Of a stretch of 64,000 nt of DNA, positions 60,872 to 64,000 are shown in pieces. The DNA lies in contig OY787448.1 in assembly GCA_963678855.1 (NCBI GenBank), positions 2,480,001 to 2,544,000 of the forward strand, written 5' to 3'. This DNA is from F22 sp963678855. GTDB taxonomy: Bacteria > Bacteroidota > Bacteroidia > Bacteroidales > Bacteroidaceae. How positions within the stretch are numbered: the stretch's first letter is position 1; every line of letters starts with the position of its first letter. The notes under the pieces are model-generated. The model had not been told where the DNA came from and searched no databases. It saw only the letters and a list, made by a program, of their open reading frames with translations. The position numbers and the translations under genes are program-made.

Positions 60872-61918
60872 TTATATCTTTACCGCCGCCATCAGCATCG
60901 TAGGATACGCATAGCTCCCATCAGGCATCTGCACTGTAAAATCACTAAAGCCAGCCTTAGTCAAAGCATCTCGCAGTACGTCTTCAGAAATTTGATGCGT
61001 AGGATAGCCTAGTATCTGCGTTTGCAGCTCCACCAGCGCCAGTGTCAAATCACTCCCAGGATTGATAGATATATCACATACATGATTGGACACGAAGATA
61101 CCTCCAGGCTTCATCGCTTTGTAGATGCGTGTTAGAAAATCTACCAACTCGCCATTGACCGCATAGCCATACATATAATGAGATACATACACAAAGTCGT
61201 AACCATCACCAAAGTCCTCGTCTGTCTTCATATCTAAGGCATGGTAGGTGACACGGTCGAAATCAGGCTCATCTTGTTTGAGTTCTTTTGCGTTCTTACA
61301 GACCTCAGGCAAGTCGTAGACATGCGCCTGTAAGTGCTTGTTCTCTTGCAAGAAAGCATAAGAATAATAGCCGATATTTCCTGCCAAGTCGCATAACTTA
61401 GTACACGATGCAAACTGTGGAAGGCTCTTGACAAACTTGACAGCACCTTGCAGGCCACCCGCTTTCATGCCTTGTTCCATACTTAAGGCCGATTCTTTGG
61501 AGTTCCACATGTGCTGATTGAACTCTGGTGTATCTCCTTGCAATACAGGAAGCAACTGGTCAAAAGGGCCATTGCTGCCAGAGAACTCTTGAAGGGCTTT
61601 CACTTGATTGGCTTCCGATGAACTCACGAGATAGTCTTCGGCTAGTGGAGTAAGGTGGTAGGTATCTTCAGTGATGCGCACTAACTCTATCTTTTCAAGC
61701 ACATGGAGTAGGGCTCTCGTCACTGCCAGTGGAGTATCTAGTTCTTTGACGATACTTTCTAAAGTGCGGCCTTTTGTTGATGAGGTTGCTTCATCGGGAG
61801 TAGATAACACATCAAATAGCTTGATAGCTACCGCAGCATTGATAACTTTAGGAAGATAGCTGATATACAGCAAGTTGTTCAGCTTGCTGTAAGGCGCTTG
61901 TAGTTTGGGTATATTCAT
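60872..61918 (-). CDS. SAM-dependent methyltransferase with N-terminal dimerisation domain
   Basis: A 348-residue class I methyltransferase of the O-methyltransferase (acetylserotonin/hydroxyneurosporene-type) group. The N-terminal winged-helix dimer domain includes AVAIKLFDVLS and LDTPLAVTRALLHVLEKIELV; the SAM loop reads LCDLAGNIGYYSYAFLQ, followed by VYDLPEVCKNA and KPGGIFVSNHV. In place of the common D-x-GGGxG loop it has DLAGNIG. Substrate unknown; no biosynthetic partners are adjacent. It has its own promoter. Confidence 0.78.
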   Translation of the reverse strand: MNIPKLQAPYSKLNNLLYISYLPKVINAAVAIKLFDVLSTPDEATSSTKGRTLESIVKELDTPLAVTRALLHVLEKIELVRITEDTYHLTPLAEDYLVSSSEANQVKALQEFSGSNGPFDQLLPVLQGDTPEFNQHMWNSKESALSMEQGMKAGGLQGAVKFVKSLPQFASCTKLCDLAGNIGYYSYAFLQENKHLQAHVYDLPEVCKNAKELKQDEPDFDRVTYHALDMKTDEDFGDGYDFVYVSHYMYGYAVNGELVDFLTRIYKAMKPGGIFVSNHVCDISINPGSDLTLALVELQTQILGYPTHQISEDVLRDALTKAGFSDFTVQMPDGSYAYPTMLMAAVKI

Positions 61919-61948
61919 TGTTTTCTATGTATGAGGTTATATATGTCA

Positions 61949-61956
61949 CAAAGGTA
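61949..61956 (-). promoter_or_regulatory. -7 box of the methyltransferase gene
   Basis: CAAAGGTA on + reads TACCTTTG on -, 31 bp before the start codon. Confidence 0.6.
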
Positions 61957-62027
61957 GGGGAAAACAATGAGATGGTCAATACCTATTTATGGTGATAACT
62001 GCTTAGCTATCTACCTAGTACATGGAG

Positions 62028-62621
62028 CTACTTTACTAATGTATAGTAACGATTATTCTTCCCATGCTTTACAAGCAATCCTTCTTCCACAAATTGCAGC
62101 AATTCTTCTCTTGCTTTGTATTCCTGTGTCCCAGTTATTTCTCTATAGATGCGCATCGTTATGATAGGCTCATCTTGCATATACTGAATAAGCTTTTGAC
62201 GTCTTTCATCTAGTTCCCCCAAGTTGATATGATACTTCTTCATTCCACTCGGTGCACGGCGTATCTTATAGTCAAATTGGTCGATGAATTTCTTCGCGAA
62301 TTGTACCTTAATCCCATTGAAAGTGATGTCTTTCCCATGTAAATCTTCTGGCTTTTCTACCCCTTCAGAGGTCAGTTTGGCAGAGAAGATACACACACCG
62401 TCCACAATCACACGGTTTGAGTCAAACACGTTTTTGCCGACTTCTCGAAAGAAACTGTCCAAGATGCTTAGCACATCTCCTGGGGTAGCACTTGACTTCT
62501 CGGCAATATTCTTAGCGATATCTGTTAAGTGAACATCATTTGAGTGCGCAGCCTGTGCGTAATACATTGCCTTGTCTTTGCTAGGCAATTTCTTTTTGTT
62601 GTAATCGTAAAATAGATCCAT
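62028..62621 (-). CDS. HU-HIG DNA-binding protein B, paralogue of 33919-34509
   Basis: A 197-residue protein with the same layout as protein A: HU-like HIG domain to about residue 130 (HLTDIAKNIAEKSSATPGDV, VFDSNRVIVDG, FNGIKVQFAKKFIDQF) and a winged-helix-like tail nearly identical to A at KAREELLQFVEEGLLVKHG and KNNRYYTL. Charged linker LDERRQKLIQYMQ is also shared. The leader has the same architecture as gene A: conserved promoter, then four 22-bp repeats, then about 108 bp to the ATG. The two copies lie 28 kb apart in this window. DNA-binding is known for the HU fold; the target is not. Confidence 0.8.
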   Translation of the reverse strand: MDLFYDYNKKKLPSKDKAMYYAQAAHSNDVHLTDIAKNIAEKSSATPGDVLSILDSFFREVGKNVFDSNRVIVDGVCIFSAKLTSEGVEKPEDLHGKDITFNGIKVQFAKKFIDQFDYKIRRAPSGMKKYHINLGELDERRQKLIQYMQDEPIITMRIYREITGTQEYKAREELLQFVEEGLLVKHGKNNRYYTLVK

Positions 62622-62729
62622 AAGTAATAGCGTTTTTTATTGTTTATACTATATACCAATCTGAACTAAGCCCAATGATAAGCTCGTATACTGTGTACAT
62701 AGTTTTAAAGTATAGAATGTCAGTCATTG

Positions 62730-62817
62730 TTCGCGTACTTAGATATCTCAGTTCGCGAACGAAGATATCTCAGTTGGCGAACTTTGATATCTCAGTTCGC
62801 GAACGCAGACTGAGCTT
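62730..62817. repeat. Four contiguous 22-bp repeats in the HU-HIG B leader
   Basis: Units at 62730-62751, 62752-62773, 62774-62795 and 62796-62817. On the + strand three of them end AGATATCTCAG or GATATCTCAG and begin TTCGCG or TTGGCG. In transcript orientation the core is GATATC-N6-CGC, the same core as at HU-HIG A, though the rest differs. The array lies inside imperfect inverted arms TCAGTC-nnnn-TTCGCG (62720-62735) and CGCGAA-nnnn-GACTGA (62798-62813), as at the other locus. Confidence 0.85.
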
Positions 62818-62824
62818 AGTATAA

Positions 62825-62832
62825 CAAAGATA
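62825..62832 (-). promoter_or_regulatory. HU-HIG B -7 box with conserved upstream block
   Basis: CAAAGATA on + reads TATCTTTG on -. The surrounding ATAACAAAGATACAACTT and the upstream GAAAAGCTGTGT...CAGTACGTTTA match the HU-HIG A promoter. The predicted start near 62818 coincides with the edge of the repeat array. Confidence 0.65.
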
Positions 62833-62924
62833 CAACTTTAATGGGAGAAAAGCTGTGTTTGCAGTACGTTTAATTGTTAATTTCCTAGGGTAGAGACAAT
62901 GCTTACTACTTACTGAATAGATAC

Positions 62925-62966
62925 AAAAAAAACGAGAGCTTGTCGATGGGTCGACAGGCTCTCGTT
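62925..62966 (-). terminator. Terminator after carB
   Basis: AACGAGAGCTTGTCGA (62931-62946) pairs with TCGACAGGCTCTCGTT (62951-62966) with one G-T type difference; the A-run at 62925-62932 is the minus-strand T-run. It lies 29 bp past the carB stop. Confidence 0.85.
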
Positions 62967-62994
62967 TTCTAATATGATATTCTCAGGGAGTATC

Positions 62995-64000
62995 TTAATA
63001 CTCTCCCCAAGCCTTAATCTGGATATCCTCCGTGCCCATTTCGCAGAACGCATTGATAAACGCGCTAGCTAATCGGCTATTCGTCAACAATGGCACATTC
63101 AAGTCAATCGCTGCACGACGAATCTTGTACCCGTTGCTCAACTCACGGACAGTCAAGTTCTTAGGGATATTCACGACCATGTCGATCTCACCATCACGAA
63201 GCAAGTCAAGTGCTTGTGGTTGGTTGTCGTTGCTTGGCCAGTGAGCCACTTGACAAGGGATGCCATTCTCTACTAGAGACTTGGCTGTACCTTCTGTACC
63301 CCATAGGTTGTAGCCCTTAGCGACTAGCTTCTTGGCTGCATCAAGCATACCGACCTTTTGGCGGACATCACCTGTAGATAGCAGGATGTTCTTCTTAGGG
63401 ATGCGTAGACCGACAGACAGCATAGAAAGCAATACTGCTTCGTTTGAGTCTTCACCGATACAACCTACTTCCCCTGTAGAGGACATGTCGACACCTAGTA
63501 CTGGATCGGCTTTTTGTAGACGGTTGAACGAGAATTGAGAGGCTTTCACACCGACATATTCTAGGTCGAACAAGTTCTTTCTTGGCTTCTCAACTGGAAG
63601 ACCTAGCATCACTTGGGTAGCCAAGTCGATCAAGTTGATCTTCAATACCTTACTTACGAATGGGAATGAACGTGAGGCACGCAAGTTACACTCGATAACC
63701 TTGATGTCATTATCTTTCGCTAGGTACTGGATATTGAATGGTCCAGAGATATTTAGTTCGCGGGCAATCTTGCGAGAGATGGCCTTCACGCGACGTACGG
63801 TTTCTACGTATAGCTTTTGTGGTGGGAACTGGATAGTGGCGTCACCTGAGTGGACACCAGCAAATTCGATGTGCTCACTGATAGCGTAAGCGACGATCTC
63901 ACCGTTTTGGGCTACTGCATCCATCTCAACCTCCTTAGCGTGCTCGATAAATTGGCTGATGACTACTGGGTGCTTCTTACTCACATTGGCTGCAAGTTCT
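62995..64000 (-). CDS. carB: Carbamoyl-phosphate synthase large subunit, C-terminal part
   Basis: The frame is open to the window edge (ELAANVSKKHPVV continues past 63984), so this is the last 335 or so residues of a protein usually near 1070 long. It contains the second ATP-grasp domain (MDAVAQNGEIVAYAISEHIE, FNIQYLAKDNDIKVIECNLRASRSFPF) and the C-terminal methylglyoxal-synthase-like regulatory domain (GYNLWGTEGTAKSLVENG, MVVNIPKN). CarB makes carbamoyl phosphate for pyrimidines and arginine. The 5' end and carA lie outside the window. Confidence 0.95.
   Translation of the reverse strand, partial: ELAANVSKKHPVVISQFIEHAKEVEMDAVAQNGEIVAYAISEHIEFAGVHSGDATIQFPPQKLYVETVRRVKAISRKIARELNISGPFNIQYLAKDNDIKVIECNLRASRSFPFVSKVLKINLIDLATQVMLGLPVEKPRKNLFDLEYVGVKASQFSFNRLQKADPVLGVDMSSTGEVGCIGEDSNEAVLLSMLSVGLRIPKKNILLSTGDVRQKVGMLDAAKKLVAKGYNLWGTEGTAKSLVENGIPCQVAHWPSNDNQPQALDLLRDGEIDMVVNIPKNLTVRELSNGYKIRRAAIDLNVPLLTNSRLASAFINAFCEMGTEDIQIKAWGEY

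Larger units (their letters stand above)
62622..62994. other. HU-HIG B leader and carB terminator region
   Basis: Holds the HU-HIG B leader with repeat array (62730-62817), its promoter (62825-62832), the conserved upstream block (about 62847-62880), and the carB terminator at 62925-62966. No gene seen. Confidence 0.65.

Noticed and set aside
1..64000. tRNA, rRNA or known riboswitch genes
   Set aside because: I looked through the intergenic stretches and saw no cloverleaf-like or conserved riboswitch pattern, although a covariance-model search was not possible here.

Overview
The window is chromosomal DNA from an anaerobic member of the Bacteroidales (Bacteroidota), possibly Prevotellaceae; it cannot be placed to genus from the sequence alone. 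The evidence is a SusC/SusD pair, a hybrid two-component system, DUF4270 and HU-HIG proteins, a serA-DUF1015 pair, an oxygen-sensitive-type hybrid cluster protein with rubredoxin, and many Bacteroidota-type promoters (-7 box TAnnTTTG, sometimes with TTTG about 19-20 bp upstream). Base composition is AT-rich except in a C-rich block near 54-60 kb.

Layout. 1-9.2 kb, + strand housekeeping: serA, DUF1015, a YigZ/IMPACT protein, an HpaII-like nuclease homologue, PhoH, folC, rlmB and an MBL-fold hydrolase. 9.2-10.4 kb: a graveyard of insertion-sequence remnants. 10.4-23.8 kb: manC (-), gyrA, two TPR paralogues, an O-acetylhomoserine sulfhydrylase-type enzyme, malic enzyme, a 59-residue membrane protein, a large membrane protein, a LOG-family protein and rubredoxin. 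23.9-28.3 kb (-): an orphan IIC-type permease, a TSCPD protein, asnA and hcp. A Crp/Fnr regulator (HcpR type) is divergent from hcp. 29.3-32.9 kb: DUF4270 lipoprotein and a stand-alone GT5 N-terminal domain (-), then panC-panD (+).

35.0-60.8 kb is a polysaccharide utilization locus for beta-mannan, probably acetylated galacto(gluco)mannan. It holds an AraC regulator, SusC, SusD, a surface glycan-binding lipoprotein, GH26, GH130 mannosylglucose phosphorylase, a sugar symporter, mannobiose 2-epimerase, a second GH26, two esterases, GH36 alpha-galactosidase (-), a hybrid two-component regulator and GH2 beta-mannosidase. Inferred route: the surface GH26 cuts the chain, SusCD imports oligomers, GH36 and the esterases strip side groups, the second GH26 releases mannobiose, the symporter imports it, the epimerase makes mannosyl-glucose, and GH130 phosphorolyses it to mannose-1-phosphate and glucose.

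60.9-64.0 kb (-): a SAM methyltransferase, a second HU-HIG gene and the C-terminal part of carB.

The most unusual signal is shared by the two HU-HIG genes (33919-34509 and 62028-62621). Each has, starting at the predicted transcription start, an array of exactly four contiguous 22-bp repeats inside a larger imperfect dyad. The unit sequences differ between the loci but share the core A(T/C)(A/G)TC-N6-CGC in the transcribed orientation. The promoters upstream are conserved too. I know of no description of such a leader.
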